A DNA stretch of 29,405 nt, taken from 4572-123 sp964418755. Lineage in GTDB: Bacteria; Desulfobacterota; Desulfobacteria; Desulfobacterales; 4572-123. This document shows, piece after piece, positions 7,116 through 15,107 of this stretch (position 1 is its first letter; each line of letters opens with the position of its first letter). The position numbers and the translations under genes were made by a program. The stretch is from NCBI GenBank assembly GCA_964418755.1, contig CAYQNS010000031.1, positions 1 through 29,405 of the forward strand, written 5' to 3'. The notes under the pieces are model-generated. The model had not been told where the DNA came from and ran no database searches. It worked only from the letters and a program-made list of their open reading frames with translations.

Positions 7116-7203
7116 TCGGCAACCCTGCTGCCGTATCTTTAAATTCCAAAGACTTAGGCCAGCGGTTTTGCGTCCCATCCTTTCGAAATGGTTTGCCTTT
7201 ATC
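7116..7203 (-). promoter_or_regulatory. GEMM-type cyclic-dinucleotide riboswitch
   Basis: On the minus strand, about 115 bases before the surface-protein start, the GEMM-I core appears in order: GGCAAACC (7197-7190), a CGAAAG loop (7185-7180), GGGACGCAAA (7176-7167), GGCCTAA (7160-7154), then the second stem CGGCAGCAGGGTTGCCGA (7133-7116). These match the Vibrio Vc2 c-di-GMP-I aptamer landmarks. Ligand choice (c-di-GMP or cGAMP) depends on the base matching Vc2 G20; the sequence here reads AAAGGCAAACC, which I align with G, but not with certainty. A downstream hairpin (GCTTTG 7107-7112 with CAAAGC 7078-7083) may belong to the expression platform. No U-run terminator is seen, so translational control is possible. 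Confidence 0.88.
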
Positions 7204-7861
7204 GAGCTGTCAAAAAGAGCATATTAAAACATTTCGTATATAAGGTAATGCAAAATCAATACCATTTTACAGTTAAATTTTTCCCTAACATTATAGTGAG
7301 TTAATCTCGTATCAAAAAATAAAAAAATATCTGCGCCGATAACGTATAATAAAATGCACATTTATTTGCATAAAAATTCACATGGGGACACGGTTGATTC
7401 GTCCAGGGCACTACACCGTACACTTGAGCTGTTTAACCCGTTCCCTGAGGCGCCGGAACGCTATCATTCCTTTTCTTAAAGCAATGGAAAGTTTTGGCCT
7501 GCAACCAAATTTTTCTCATTTTTGCAAATAGTTGTGCCCGCCACACCAAAACGCTATAACAGCGTATATCGTTTCCCGAATACATTCGCCCCCGACATCG
7601 GAAATTTCCAGCTTGACGAACCGTTCTTTAATAGTATATAAGTTTATATAAAGCCCTACTGACTGCCCGTGTGCCACATAAAGTGCGGCACCCTGCAATC
7701 TGACATCCTTTCTCTAACTGAACTCAATTGTTTATTTTTAAACAAGCCGTAATCAGAATCTTCTTCAAAATACAATTTTTGATAGCACAGGGTTTACAAA
7801 GGTTTCAGTGAAGGGCGCATGAAAAAACACTTTGACCCCTTAAAGCGGAAAGGAGAAAATC
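7204..7861. other. Intergenic stretch between riboswitch and dodecin
   Basis: About 650 bases with no supported gene. The part at 7205-7380 is very AT-rich and should hold the divergent promoters for the riboswitch-controlled gene and possibly dodecin. 7380-7700 is more balanced in composition and could be a decayed sequence, but neither strand gave a recognisable protein; a 60-codon minus-strand frame at 7516-7698 has no family features. A strong AAAGGAG ribosome-binding site precedes dodecin. Confidence 0.5.
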
Positions 7862-8074
7862 ATGAGCACTAGTGTTTACAAAATCGTTGAACTGGTAGGA
7901 ACAAGCTCGGAATCCTGGGAGGACGCAGCCAAAATTGCCGTGGAAACCGCGTCAAAATCACTGAAAGATTTGAGAGTTGCGGAAATAGGCAGGCTGGATC
8001 TAAAGGTGGAAGATGGAAAGGTTGTTGCATACAGAGCCAAGGTAAATCTCTCCTTTAAGTATGCAACGGATTAG
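7862..8074 (+). CDS. Dodecin flavin-binding protein
   Basis: 70 residues, the typical dodecin length. Family landmarks are all present: VYKIVELVGTSSESWEDAAK near the N-terminus, the ETASKSLKDLRVAEI helix-strand and the ending VEDGKVVAYRAKVNLSFKY. Dodecins form hollow dodecamers that bind flavins (riboflavin, FMN or lumichrome) in pairs and are thought to store or buffer them in the cytoplasm; the Trp at residue 19 is the expected flavin-stacking residue. AAAGGAG lies 8 bases before the ATG. A rho-independent terminator follows 23 bases after the stop, so it is probably a single-gene unit. Confidence 0.93.
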   Translation: MSTSVYKIVELVGTSSESWEDAAKIAVETASKSLKDLRVAEIGRLDLKVEDGKVVAYRAKVNLSFKYATD

Positions 8075-8097
8075 AAATACATTTTTTTGTCAAAAAC

Positions 8098-8125
8098 AAA
8101 AGGGCTGCCCGGTGGCGGCCTTTTT
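8098..8125 (+). terminator. Rho-independent terminator after dodecin
   Basis: AAAAGGGCTGCC (8098-8109) pairs with GGCGGCCTTTTT (8114-8125) around a CGGT loop, with two G-T wobbles, and ends in a T-run. It lies between dodecin and the SH3b/AMIN gene. Confidence 0.85.
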
Positions 8126-8161
8126 GTATGAAAAACCATCCTGAACTTAGTGGAGACAAAA

Positions 8162-8869
8162 ATGAAACACATCAGGCTGCTTTACACATCAGGTTTGTTT
8201 TATTTTTTTCTTTTATGCGGCTGTGGCCTTTTTACGATACCATTATATCCTCAAACGGCGTACGGAATTGAAAACAATTCAGGATTTGCAGCAGTCCCGG
8301 TCACCTCAGCTGCAACCGTTAAAACCGTTCAGGTGGACATCGCCAACATCCGCATCAAACCGTCGGTAAAATCGGCGATACTCGTCAAACTGGCAAAAGG
8401 CGATCGAGTAGAAATAGTCGGCCGTCAGGATCCCTGGCTGGCCGTAAAACTGCCGGACAGCCGTTTAGGCTGGGCCCACCGGAACCTTTTTTCAAAACTC
8501 CGGACATACCCCGTTGATACCGACGCAGGAAGGCTGCTCAGCGCAATCCAGAGTGAAATTATATCAAAAAATGAAGAAAAGGTGACATTTAAATTAAGCG
8601 GCGAGTATCCGCCCGAAACGTTTGTCATCAATATTGAACAGCCAAAGGTTGTGTGTGATTTTACGGGCCTGCTTATCGGCATCGGTATCGGGCGGATTAT
8701 AAAAGTCAACGGAGCCCTGATCAATCAAATCCGGGTTGCCTATCATGAACAACCCACCGCCAAGGTAAGGGTGGTTGTGGATCTTGTTCCCGACCAAAAA
8801 TACAAAATTAAACAGACATTTTACCGGCTGGAGCACATTTTCGAATTAACCATCCAGCCCGACCAATAG
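8162..8869 (+). CDS. SH3b and AMIN domain envelope protein
   Basis: 235 residues from the ATG at 8162; an in-frame GTG at 8150 is less likely because the purine stretch GTGGAG lies just before the ATG. An N-terminal export signal has a possible lipobox (LCGC, C21); signal-peptidase-I cleavage near AYG-IE is the alternative. A bacterial SH3 domain spans about 53-113 (VDIANIRIKPSVKSAILVKLAKGDRVEIV, GWAHRNLF). The C-terminal part (about 130-235) looks like an AMIN domain, which in known proteins targets periplasmic proteins to peptidoglycan or secretin complexes. The likely place is the periplasm or outer-membrane inner leaflet. No catalytic domain is present, so it is probably a binding or adaptor protein. 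Confidence 0.8.
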   Translation: MKHIRLLYTSGLFYFFLLCGCGLFTIPLYPQTAYGIENNSGFAAVPVTSAATVKTVQVDIANIRIKPSVKSAILVKLAKGDRVEIVGRQDPWLAVKLPDSRLGWAHRNLFSKLRTYPVDTDAGRLLSAIQSEIISKNEEKVTFKLSGEYPPETFVINIEQPKVVCDFTGLLIGIGIGRIIKVNGALINQIRVAYHEQPTAKVRVVVDLVPDQKYKIKQTFYRLEHIFELTIQPDQ

Positions 8870-8905
8870 CCGGCCCGATGGCTGCCGGCAACCCCGGATA
8901 ACCTT

Positions 8906-10762
8906 TTATTGTCCACCAAAAGATTTTTCATGAATCTGCACAGCCGCATCGCAGGTTGCCCCGATGGCATTCATCTTGCCCAGCGTTACCGGCAGTTGCA
9001 CATTGATGCAATATTCAGCCCCCTTGAGCTGCCCGTCATAAAATGCCGCGTCTTTGCTTTTCTTAACCTTGGCCCTGATGGCATCGGGATCGTTTCCACC
9101 GGAAAGCTTTTCCAACTTTGGCACAGCAATCACAGCCCGCCATAGATGCATCCACGCCATAATGACATCGCCCATGCAATCGAGAAATGGAGAGGCAAAG
9201 GAAAACGCCGTCTTAAAATCCGGCGACATGGCGGTCTTGCCCATGTGCATGGCGATCTCACCCAACCGATTGACTGCGGCCTCGACTGCATCCGCCCATT
9301 TTTCCAGACCGGCTGTTTTCCTGGCTTCGGAAATGGTTTTTTGAATCTGAGTTAAAAAAGACATGAATACCTTACCTTTTTTCATTCCCAGCTTACGTCC
9401 CAGCAGATCCATGGCCTGTATGCCGTTGGTGCCCTCATAAATCGTTGTAATCTTGCAGTCCCGCAAAAGCTGCTCAACAGGATACTCACGGGTGTACCCA
9501 TAGCCACCAAAAACATTCACGGCCTGGTCGCAAACCTCGAGCCCGCGGTCGCTGCAGTAGGATTTCACCACCGGCGTGAGCAGCTCAATCAACCCCTGCC
9601 AGTGTTCCTTTTCCGACTGGTCGGTCGCACATTCCTGTCTGTCAAAGCAATAAGCCACATAAAAAGTAAAGCTGCGCATGCCGTCCACCAGCGCTTTCAT
9701 ACTCAACAGCATACGCCGAACATCCGGATGGCGAATGATCGGAACTTGAGGGGCATTGATGTCTTTGCCTTTGGCCAGATCCCTGCCCTGGAGCCGCTTC
9801 CGGGCATAGTTGACCGCATAGAGGTATGCGGCTGAACCATGAAGATATCCCTGTCCCCCCACCCCCAGGCGGGCCTCATTCATCATATGAAACATAACGG
9901 CCAGCCCCTTGTTTTCTTCACCCAGCAGAAGACCCCGGCATTTCCCCTTGCTCCCCAGAGAAAGACTGCATGTGGGACTGCCGTGCATGCCCATCTTTTC
10001 TTCCACGCCGGTACATACGATATCGTTGAATTCTCCCATGCTGCCGTCATCATTAACCCAGTATTTGGGAACCAGGAAAATGGAAATCCCCTTGGCACCC
10101 GCGGGCGCCCCCTCGATTCTGGCCAGCACCGGATGAATGATATTCTCCGTGATATCGTGATCTCCGCAGGTGATAAAAATCTTGCTGCCGGTGATGGAGT
10201 AGGTGCCGTCGGCATTTTTCACCGCCGTTGTTGTCAGAGCGCCCAAATCCGACCCTGCATCGGGTTCGGTCAGCAGCATGGTACCGGCCCAGATTCCGGA
10301 ATAGACCTTTTTCAAAAACAGATCTTTCTGCTTTTTGCTTCCGAAAATCTCAATCATTTTACCCGTGCCGTGACCGAGGGTGGCAAACGCGGTAACGGCA
10401 AAATTTGCACCCCCCAGATAGTCATACGCCGCCTGCTTGATGATATGGGGAAGTCCCTGTCCGCCGATTTCGGGATCTTCCGCCATGGCAATCCATTCGC
10501 CTTCGGAAAACAGCTTATAAGGCCTTCGAAAACACTCGGGCACCTTGACCCGGCCATCCACCAGGTGAACCCCCTCCCGGTCCCCCTCCGCATAGGTCGG
10601 CAGAATCTCCTTAATGGCAAAATTTCGGGCCTCGGTCACGATCATATCAAACATTTTGCGATTCAAATCATTGTATTTTTCCGTCTTGACAAGGGCCTCG
10701 ATGCCAAGTTGCTCATACAGAACAAAATCGATATCCCTACGTTCCGAAATTAGTTGTGCCAT
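8906..10762 (-). CDS. Acyl-CoA dehydrogenase (long form with C-terminal extension)
   Basis: 618 residues, about 200 more than a classical acyl-CoA dehydrogenase, matching the ~600-residue group with an N-terminal helical extension and a C-terminal ACDH_C-type domain (about 465-610). Seen: the FAD-site motif LLTEPDAGSDLG (163-174), the GGYGYTREYPVEQLLRD segment (419-435) and the catalytic glutamate in IYEGTNGIQAMDLLGRKL (E443). It would oxidise an acyl-CoA to the 2,3-enoyl-CoA and pass electrons to ETF in the cytoplasm. The substrate cannot be told: this group includes 3-methylmercaptopropionyl-CoA dehydrogenase-like and FadE-like members. AAAGGAG lies before the ATG, and a good promoter candidate is upstream. 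No ETF or thiolase genes are adjacent. Confidence 0.92.
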   Translation of the reverse strand: MAQLISERRDIDFVLYEQLGIEALVKTEKYNDLNRKMFDMIVTEARNFAIKEILPTYAEGDREGVHLVDGRVKVPECFRRPYKLFSEGEWIAMAEDPEIGGQGLPHIIKQAAYDYLGGANFAVTAFATLGHGTGKMIEIFGSKKQKDLFLKKVYSGIWAGTMLLTEPDAGSDLGALTTTAVKNADGTYSITGSKIFITCGDHDITENIIHPVLARIEGAPAGAKGISIFLVPKYWVNDDGSMGEFNDIVCTGVEEKMGMHGSPTCSLSLGSKGKCRGLLLGEENKGLAVMFHMMNEARLGVGGQGYLHGSAAYLYAVNYARKRLQGRDLAKGKDINAPQVPIIRHPDVRRMLLSMKALVDGMRSFTFYVAYCFDRQECATDQSEKEHWQGLIELLTPVVKSYCSDRGLEVCDQAVNVFGGYGYTREYPVEQLLRDCKITTIYEGTNGIQAMDLLGRKLGMKKGKVFMSFLTQIQKTISEARKTAGLEKWADAVEAAVNRLGEIAMHMGKTAMSPDFKTAFSFASPFLDCMGDVIMAWMHLWRAVIAVPKLEKLSGGNDPDAIRAKVKKSKDAAFYDGQLKGAEYCINVQLPVTLGKMNAIGATCDAAVQIHEKSFGGQ

Positions 10763-10854
10763 ACCTGAACTCCTTTACCTAATTTTTAATAGGGTGCCGA
10801 CAGCGCCCGATGAAGGGCCTGATGAAAAATTGCATATAGATTAAAAATTATAAA

Positions 10855-10882
10855 ACTATATTATTAAATGACGGTTTGTCAA
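10855..10882 (-). promoter_or_regulatory. Putative sigma70 promoter for the acyl-CoA dehydrogenase
   Basis: On the minus strand TTGACA (10882-10877) and TATAGT (10860-10855) are separated by 16 bases, about 90 bases upstream of the dehydrogenase ATG in very AT-rich DNA. This suggests the dehydrogenase has its own promoter separate from the MCE lipoprotein gene upstream. Confidence 0.55.
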
Positions 10883-10951
10883 GATTTTGAATTAGAATTT
10901 AGCAGCACTAAGCGGATATTATTTTTCTATTTTTGAATGGTTAAAATTACG

Positions 10952-11641
10952 CTAAATGCTTTTGATCTCTCTGATCTGGTCATCCAACGGCTCCAGTTCC
11001 TTTTCCCGGCCAAAATCACGCAGCGTTTTCCTGAGCTTTTCCAGCTCCTGTTTCAATTGGGGTAAAACCTCTTGTTTCAGCTTTTCACGGGTTGCGGCAC
11101 CGGATTTTTTCATCTGTTCCAGCAGTTGGCGCAGCTCTTTTTCAAGTATCTTGAATTTTTCCTGTTCCGGCAGTTGCTGCAAGCTGTCTATCATCTTTTG
11201 ATATTCTTTTTTAAGGTAATTCAAACCTTTTTCCAAATCTTTTTGTATTTTTTCGGAATAGAGTACCAATGTATCGGATCCATTAATGGTCGCATTGTTT
11301 TTTAACTGCCTGCCGTCATTTTCAAACAGAAACATTTCAATTGCTTTTTTCCGTGAATCGGCGGGGTCGGCGACAATAGAAAACCGCGAATATTCGGTCG
11401 CTGCATTGGAGAACTCCGGTTTTATGGCCAGTTTTACAATATAATTTTCATTCTTCTCATAATCAAAATCACTGACGCTGCCGATCACTTTTGAATCAAA
11501 AATTACAGGGCACCCCTTTGCAAGCCCCCCAATCCGGGCAAATCGGACATTAATGTCGAGCCCGCGCTGATTGCAGCTACATGCCAGGACCGCTATGACA
11601 AACAAAGCCGTATAAAACAATTTGGATATTTTCGTTTGCAT
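10952..11641 (-). CDS. MCE-domain lipoprotein with C-terminal coiled coil
   Basis: 229 residues from the ATG at 11641, chosen because AAGGAG precedes it and the product then begins with a lipoprotein signal (lipobox VLAC, C21); a longer in-frame reading from a TTG at 11734 adds 31 unlikely residues. Residues about 28-110 resemble an MCE/MlaD domain (INVRFARIGGLAKGCPVIFDSKVIGSV), known from lipid-transport hexamers. Residues about 127-220 are rich in Lys, Glu, Gln and Leu and look like one long coiled coil. MCE proteins usually sit next to MlaE/MlaF permease-ATPase genes, none of which is present here, so this may be an orphan or a distant relative. Periplasmic, membrane-anchored location is inferred. 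Confidence 0.7.
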   Translation of the reverse strand: MQTKISKLFYTALFVIAVLACSCNQRGLDINVRFARIGGLAKGCPVIFDSKVIGSVSDFDYEKNENYIVKLAIKPEFSNAATEYSRFSIVADPADSRKKAIEMFLFENDGRQLKNNATINGSDTLVLYSEKIQKDLEKGLNYLKKEYQKMIDSLQQLPEQEKFKILEKELRQLLEQMKKSGAATREKLKQEVLPQLKQELEKLRKTLRDFGREKELEPLDDQIREIKSI

Positions 11642-11730
11642 GATGGCTTCTCCTTGAAAAGGTTGATCACGGATTAACCGGCTGTCCCGAAATATGTGCC
11701 ATGGAAAAATAAATGTCCATAAAACCGGGT

Positions 11731-12351
11731 TCAAATATTAGCCGCCGTCTTCAGATACTCCACCAGGCACATCCCCAAAATGGCCAGGCACTCCATATCC
11801 AAAAATTTTTCAGCCCGTTTTTCAAACAACACTTTACTCTGAGTTGAAAATTCATTGTCGCTGTCATTGAAAAGTAAAAACAGCGGTACTTTAGGAAGCG
11901 GGACAAACCACATGGCCAGATCATAGGGCAAATTGATTCCCTTGGGAGCACCGCCGTTTAATATTTTACAGGCCTGTTTGAGTTCATCCATCTTTCCACC
12001 GAAGCTTATGGCGATAGCCTGCTCCACATTTTTGCGGTAGGCATCTGCAAACGGGGTTGCATCTTTAAAATCCTGGTAGGCTGCCCACTCATCCTCGTCC
12101 GATTCACTGTCAGGGCACATGAGCAGATATTTACTCAAAACCACGCAGATGGCATGATTGGGCCTGTCACCGGAAGGATCGGAGATACCGGTGGGTGAAA
12201 CCCTGTGCGGAATCCCGAAAAAGGGAATGATCACCTCGTCTCCATCCACTTTAACACCCAGCCTGGCAGGTAAGGTTGTCAGATCGATTTTTGCAATTTG
12301 AGTCAGATAATTTTCATAGGTTGTTTTAAAAACAGCTTCCTGTTCCTTCAT
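11731..12351 (-). CDS. DUF3786-like cytoplasmic protein
   Basis: 206 residues from the ATG at 12351, preferred over an upstream in-frame start at 12378 because AAGGAATG lies 8 bases before it. The order YENYLTQIAKIDLTTLPARLG, then a strand-rich region with FFGIPHRVSP, then ILLCP-like and YDLAMWFVPLPKVPLFLLFND segments is what I associate with DUF3786 proteins of anaerobic bacteria and archaea, whose function is unknown. There is no signal peptide or membrane helix. It sits 89 bases upstream of the MCE lipoprotein gene on the same strand. The family call comes from memory of the pattern. Confidence 0.6.
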   Translation of the reverse strand: MKEQEAVFKTTYENYLTQIAKIDLTTLPARLGVKVDGDEVIIPFFGIPHRVSPTGISDPSGDRPNHAICVVLSKYLLMCPDSESDEDEWAAYQDFKDATPFADAYRKNVEQAIAISFGGKMDELKQACKILNGGAPKGINLPYDLAMWFVPLPKVPLFLLFNDSDNEFSTQSKVLFEKRAEKFLDMECLAILGMCLVEYLKTAANI

Positions 12352-12370
12352 GGTGGCATTCCTTTTTTGG

Positions 12371-12439
12371 GGGGACACGGATTAAAGCAATTGTCTTTTC
12401 AGCAGTTGCTGATTTAATCTTTACCCGCGTGTATCCGTG
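12371..12439. repeat. Nested inverted repeat in the leader of the DUF3786-like gene
   Basis: CACGGAT (12376-12382) and ATCCGTG (12433-12439) are inverted, enclosing a hairpin of GATTAAAGCAA (12380-12390) with TTGC and TTTAATC (12406-12419). It resembles the CACGGAT-type dispersed repeats of many bacterial genomes. It could also be a leader structure; no function is evident. Confidence 0.35.
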
Positions 12440-12520
12440 CAAATCTGAGTCCCATTCGTTTTTATACATGTTAAAAAATTTGATCAAACAATTCCATCGC
12501 CTGCAGTTTACCTGTAACCG

Positions 12521-13147
12521 TTACTGCGGGTTGTCTTTTTTTTCCCGTGCCACGGTTGAAGCGGGAGTAATCCCGTAATCATGGCCGGGCCAGATAATAG
12601 TTTCCTCCGGCAGGGTATAAATTTTCTCCCGAATGGCACGGGAAAGCTGTCTGTAGGACCCCCCGGGCAGATCAGTTCTTCCTACAGCCCCTACAAAAAG
12701 GGTATCGCCGGTAAAAATATTATTTTCCGCCAGAAGACAGATCCCCCCGGGCGTATGTCCCGGCGTATGAATCACATTCAGCACCGTGCTGCCGACGGTG
12801 ATCACATCATTATCTTTGAGCAGGATATCCGGCCGGGGCGACACTTTGCCGCCGAGCATCCGGGTAAAGCTCCGGTTCAGCATCTTCCCCAGATTTTCGG
12901 CATCCCGTTCATGTATCAGCAGTTTGGCCCTTGTAGCAGCGATAATGGCGGCATTACCGGCGGTATGATCACTGTGGCAATGGGTGTTTATAACATGAGT
13001 AATACGATATCCTTTTTCTTTTACAATCTCCAATATCCGACCGGTTTCAAAGGCCGGATCGATCAAAGCACCGGTACAACTGCCTTCATCGCCGACAAAA
13101 TAACAAAAAACAGCCATTTTATTGAGGCGTATCTGCAAAATCTCCAT
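12521..13147 (-). CDS. Metallo-beta-lactamase-fold hydrolase, glyoxalase II-like
   Basis: 208 residues from the ATG at 13147 (AAAGGG upstream); an earlier in-frame start at 13177 would add ten residues. Metal-ligand motifs are all present: THCHSDH (55-61), HTPGH, the bridging Asp in FTGDTLF and the last His in WPGHDYG. The size is that of single-domain glyoxalase II-like proteins, which lack the C-terminal substrate domain of true GloB, so thioesterase or related hydrolase activity is likely and the substrate unknown. No rhodanese or persulfide dioxygenase signature is seen. It is the most upstream of the run of minus-strand genes here, with a 170-base gap before the next. Confidence 0.88.
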   Translation of the reverse strand: MEILQIRLNKMAVFCYFVGDEGSCTGALIDPAFETGRILEIVKEKGYRITHVINTHCHSDHTAGNAAIIAATRAKLLIHERDAENLGKMLNRSFTRMLGGKVSPRPDILLKDNDVITVGSTVLNVIHTPGHTPGGICLLAENNIFTGDTLFVGAVGRTDLPGGSYRQLSRAIREKIYTLPEETIIWPGHDYGITPASTVAREKKDNPQ

Positions 13148-13510
13148 AATGTTGACCCTTTCTTTCTCACTACTCAAAACTCAACGCCACGACTTTCATA
13201 AAAACCGGGCAGATATTGACAGCCTGCGGTACCATCAAAGACTGCAAGCGAAAAAAACTTAAAAAAAACCGCCCGAAAGCATCTTAAAAACGATTTATAC
13301 GCATCAACCAATCATTCTTTTTAAATTTAAAAGGATTCAACACAAAGCATATATCTTTTAAATACAACAGCATATACTCAACCTACCACCGCACAAAAAA
13401 AACATATCAAAAAAAGAAGGCACCATCGCAAAAAAAGGATTGCTTTTCATTTATTTTGAATTTATAAGCCCCTCAATGCAGTCTTAAAAATTAAAAAAAG
13501 GATTTTCAAA
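13148..13510. other. AT-rich intergenic region
   Basis: About 360 bases of strongly A-rich DNA between the divergent hydrolase and the small Cys-rich ORF. I see no gene or convincing paired promoter boxes, although composition suits promoters in both directions. AAAAAGGATT before 13511 may be the ribosome-binding site for the next ORF. Confidence 0.5.
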
Positions 13511-13765
13511 ATGGATATATATGCTAATAATAACACATGTTACCACTATTATTCGAACGAAATGATATCCCGCTCGGCAGCCAGGCGATGCCCCTATTGC
13601 AGACACGAAATGCCCGAATGCGATTGCGGGTATGGTTTGATAGCCCTCGAACCCAAACCGTCGGTGGTCGGGAAAAGTATTAGAAAACTTTTTACCCTTG
13701 TTTATCTTACGGGGAAAAAACTTTTTACCATCAAAATTCACAGGCACGCACTCCATTCCAGATAG
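13511..13765 (+). CDS. Small cysteine-rich (zinc-knuckle-like) hypothetical protein
   Basis: 84 residues. The centre holds RRCPYCRHEMPECDCGYG with cysteines 27, 30, 37 and 39, which could bind one zinc; the C-terminal half is basic (SIRKLFTLVYLTGKKLF) with no clear membrane helix. An AAAAAGGA stretch lies about 9 bases before the ATG and a strong terminator follows the gene, which supports a real transcription unit. No family is recognised. The minus-strand reading across the same bases is less convincing. Confidence 0.5.
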   Translation: MDIYANNNTCYHYYSNEMISRSAARRCPYCRHEMPECDCGYGLIALEPKPSVVGKSIRKLFTLVYLTGKKLFTIKIHRHALHSR

Positions 13766-13850
13766 CCCGGGGCTTTAATGACCCCTGAAAGTCCAGGCGT
13801 TCAAGATCAGGACATAATGGGGCGTAAAAACAAAAAATAACTCATTACAA

Positions 13851-13887
13851 AAAAAGGGGCGGCAATTTATTTGCCGCTTCTTTTTTT
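13851..13887. terminator. Bidirectional rho-independent terminator
   Basis: AAAAAGGGGCGGCAA (13851-13865) pairs along 15 positions with TTGCCGCTTCTTTTT (13871-13885), including G-T pairs. T-runs exist on both strands, so it can serve both the + small ORF and the convergent minus nitroreductase. Confidence 0.88.
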
Positions 13888-13909
13888 CAGGACCGGCCGG
13901 GTCATAGGG

Positions 13910-14575
13910 TTATTCAAAAAATCGGGTAAACACGTGCAATTCTTCCCGCGGTGTGCGGTAGCTGTTGACCTTTGCCTGAATGTCCTCATAACCGAGTGCC
14001 ATACCGCACATCAAAATGCTTTCATCCGGATATCCCAAAGATGTTTTTACGATATGCGGGTATTCACCCAATGCAGCCTGGGGGCAGGTGGCAAGCCCCT
14101 GCTCAACAGCGGCGAGCATGACAGATTGCAAAAACATGCCGTAATCCAGAAACGAGCCTTTTTCCATATCCGGATCTATAAAGAAAAACAGAACCACCGG
14201 TGCATCAAAGGCCCTGTAATTGGCGGCCCATTGCTCAATCTGTCTGTCCCTGTCTTCCCGGGTTATTTCAAGGGTCGTATACAACTGAAGCCCGCAGGCC
14301 CTGCGTCGCCCCTTATACGGTTCTTTCCACGTGCGGGGATAATATTGATAGTCCATTTCCCCTTTGACGCCACTTCGAAAAGCATCCTCCAGCCGTTTTT
14401 CCAGGTGCGCCTTTGTATCACCCGTAACCACGGCAACCTGCCAGGGCTGCGCATTGGTGCCGGAAGGTGCATGTTTTGCAGCGTCCAGTATTCGCTGGAT
14501 CGTTTCACCGTCAACGGCCTTGTCAAGGAAGGCCCGCACGGCTTTGCGTGTTTTTAATGCATCTGTGACATTCAT
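13910..14575 (-). CDS. Nitroreductase family flavoprotein
   Basis: 221 residues from the ATG at 14575, with GAGGTG just upstream; an in-frame GTG two codons earlier is possible. N-terminal landmarks for FMN binding are clear (TRKAVRAFLDKAVDGETIQ, then AAKHAPSGTNAQPWQ), as is the C-terminal ALGYED segment, with a normal family length. Such enzymes are homodimers using NAD(P)H to reduce nitroaromatics, quinones or other acceptors; the physiological substrate is not predictable. It is the last minus-strand gene before a bidirectional terminator, about 60 bases after the unknown gene at 14637. Whether it belongs to the CbbQ/CbbO unit is open. Confidence 0.9.
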   Translation of the reverse strand: MNVTDALKTRKAVRAFLDKAVDGETIQRILDAAKHAPSGTNAQPWQVAVVTGDTKAHLEKRLEDAFRSGVKGEMDYQYYPRTWKEPYKGRRRACGLQLYTTLEITREDRDRQIEQWAANYRAFDAPVVLFFFIDPDMEKGSFLDYGMFLQSVMLAAVEQGLATCPQAALGEYPHIVKTSLGYPDESILMCGMALGYEDIQAKVNSYRTPREELHVFTRFFE

Positions 14576-14636
14576 ACCCACCTCATTGCATCATGAAAAT
14601 CAGAAAACAAAAAAATACCCCATGACCAAAAATACG

Positions 14637-15062
14637 TTACATTTCCAGCAACGATTTGACCAGATCGAGCAAGGAATCCTGCAAGGTTCTCCATACAGGA
14701 TTCAGTGCCCTGTCTCTCTGCCAGGTAAACTCCACCGCATCATATCGTTCCGGAATTATTTTTTCCCCCTCCGCCCCATATATTACCGCCGGATAATATT
14801 CCACCCAGAGCACCCTGCGCGGGTCCAGTTTAAATTCCCGAATGACACTGGTCGAGATATGACTGCTGAAGTTGCGGATCGATGTTTTACTTTCAGGGAC
14901 ATCGGTCACCACAACGATCACGGGCCGCAGAAAAACGGTTTTTCCGGATGTCTTTTGAAGATCAAAAATTCGCAGCCGACATTTGCCGCGCCCCAGTCGC
15001 AGGGCCCCACCCCACCCTTCCCAGGAATATATATCGTCGTAGAGCAGCATATCGCATCCCAT
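14637..15062 (-). CDS. Unknown 141-residue protein downstream of the VWA gene
   Basis: I do not recognise the family. From the ATG at 15062 (in-frame alternatives: TTG at 15068 and an ATG four codons downstream) the product is soluble, with a central strand-rich part (IVVVTDVPESKTSIRNFSSH, RVLWVEYYPAVIYG) and the aromatic-rich patches YSWEGWGG and NPVWRTL. There is no signal peptide, metal motif or known nucleotide-binding loop. It follows the VWA gene by about 45 bases on the same strand, so it could be co-transcribed with the AAA+/VWA pair and act with it. Codon use resembles its neighbours. Confidence 0.65.
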   Translation of the reverse strand: MGCDMLLYDDIYSWEGWGGALRLGRGKCRLRIFDLQKTSGKTVFLRPVIVVVTDVPESKTSIRNFSSHISTSVIREFKLDPRRVLWVEYYPAVIYGAEGEKIIPERYDAVEFTWQRDRALNPVWRTLQDSLLDLVKSLLEM

Positions 15063-15107
15063 CGGCAAACAGATTGTTTCACAATTTTCAACAGGGCCCC
15101 CGGCACT

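Noticed and set aside
7516..7698. 60-codon minus strand frame in the large gap before dodecin
   Set aside because: No ribosome-binding site, family motif or supporting context; treated as chance.
9839..10753. 304-codon + strand frame
   Set aside because: It lies opposite the acyl-CoA dehydrogenase, shows no family features and is explained by the codon pattern of that gene.
11642..11734. N-terminal extension of the MCE lipoprotein from a TTG start
   Set aside because: The internal ATG at 11641 has an AAGGAG site and places a lipoprotein signal at the N-terminus; the extension would bury it.
12581..13201. 206-codon + strand frame
   Set aside because: Antisense to the metallo-beta-lactamase-fold gene, whose full metal motif set shows that strand is coding.
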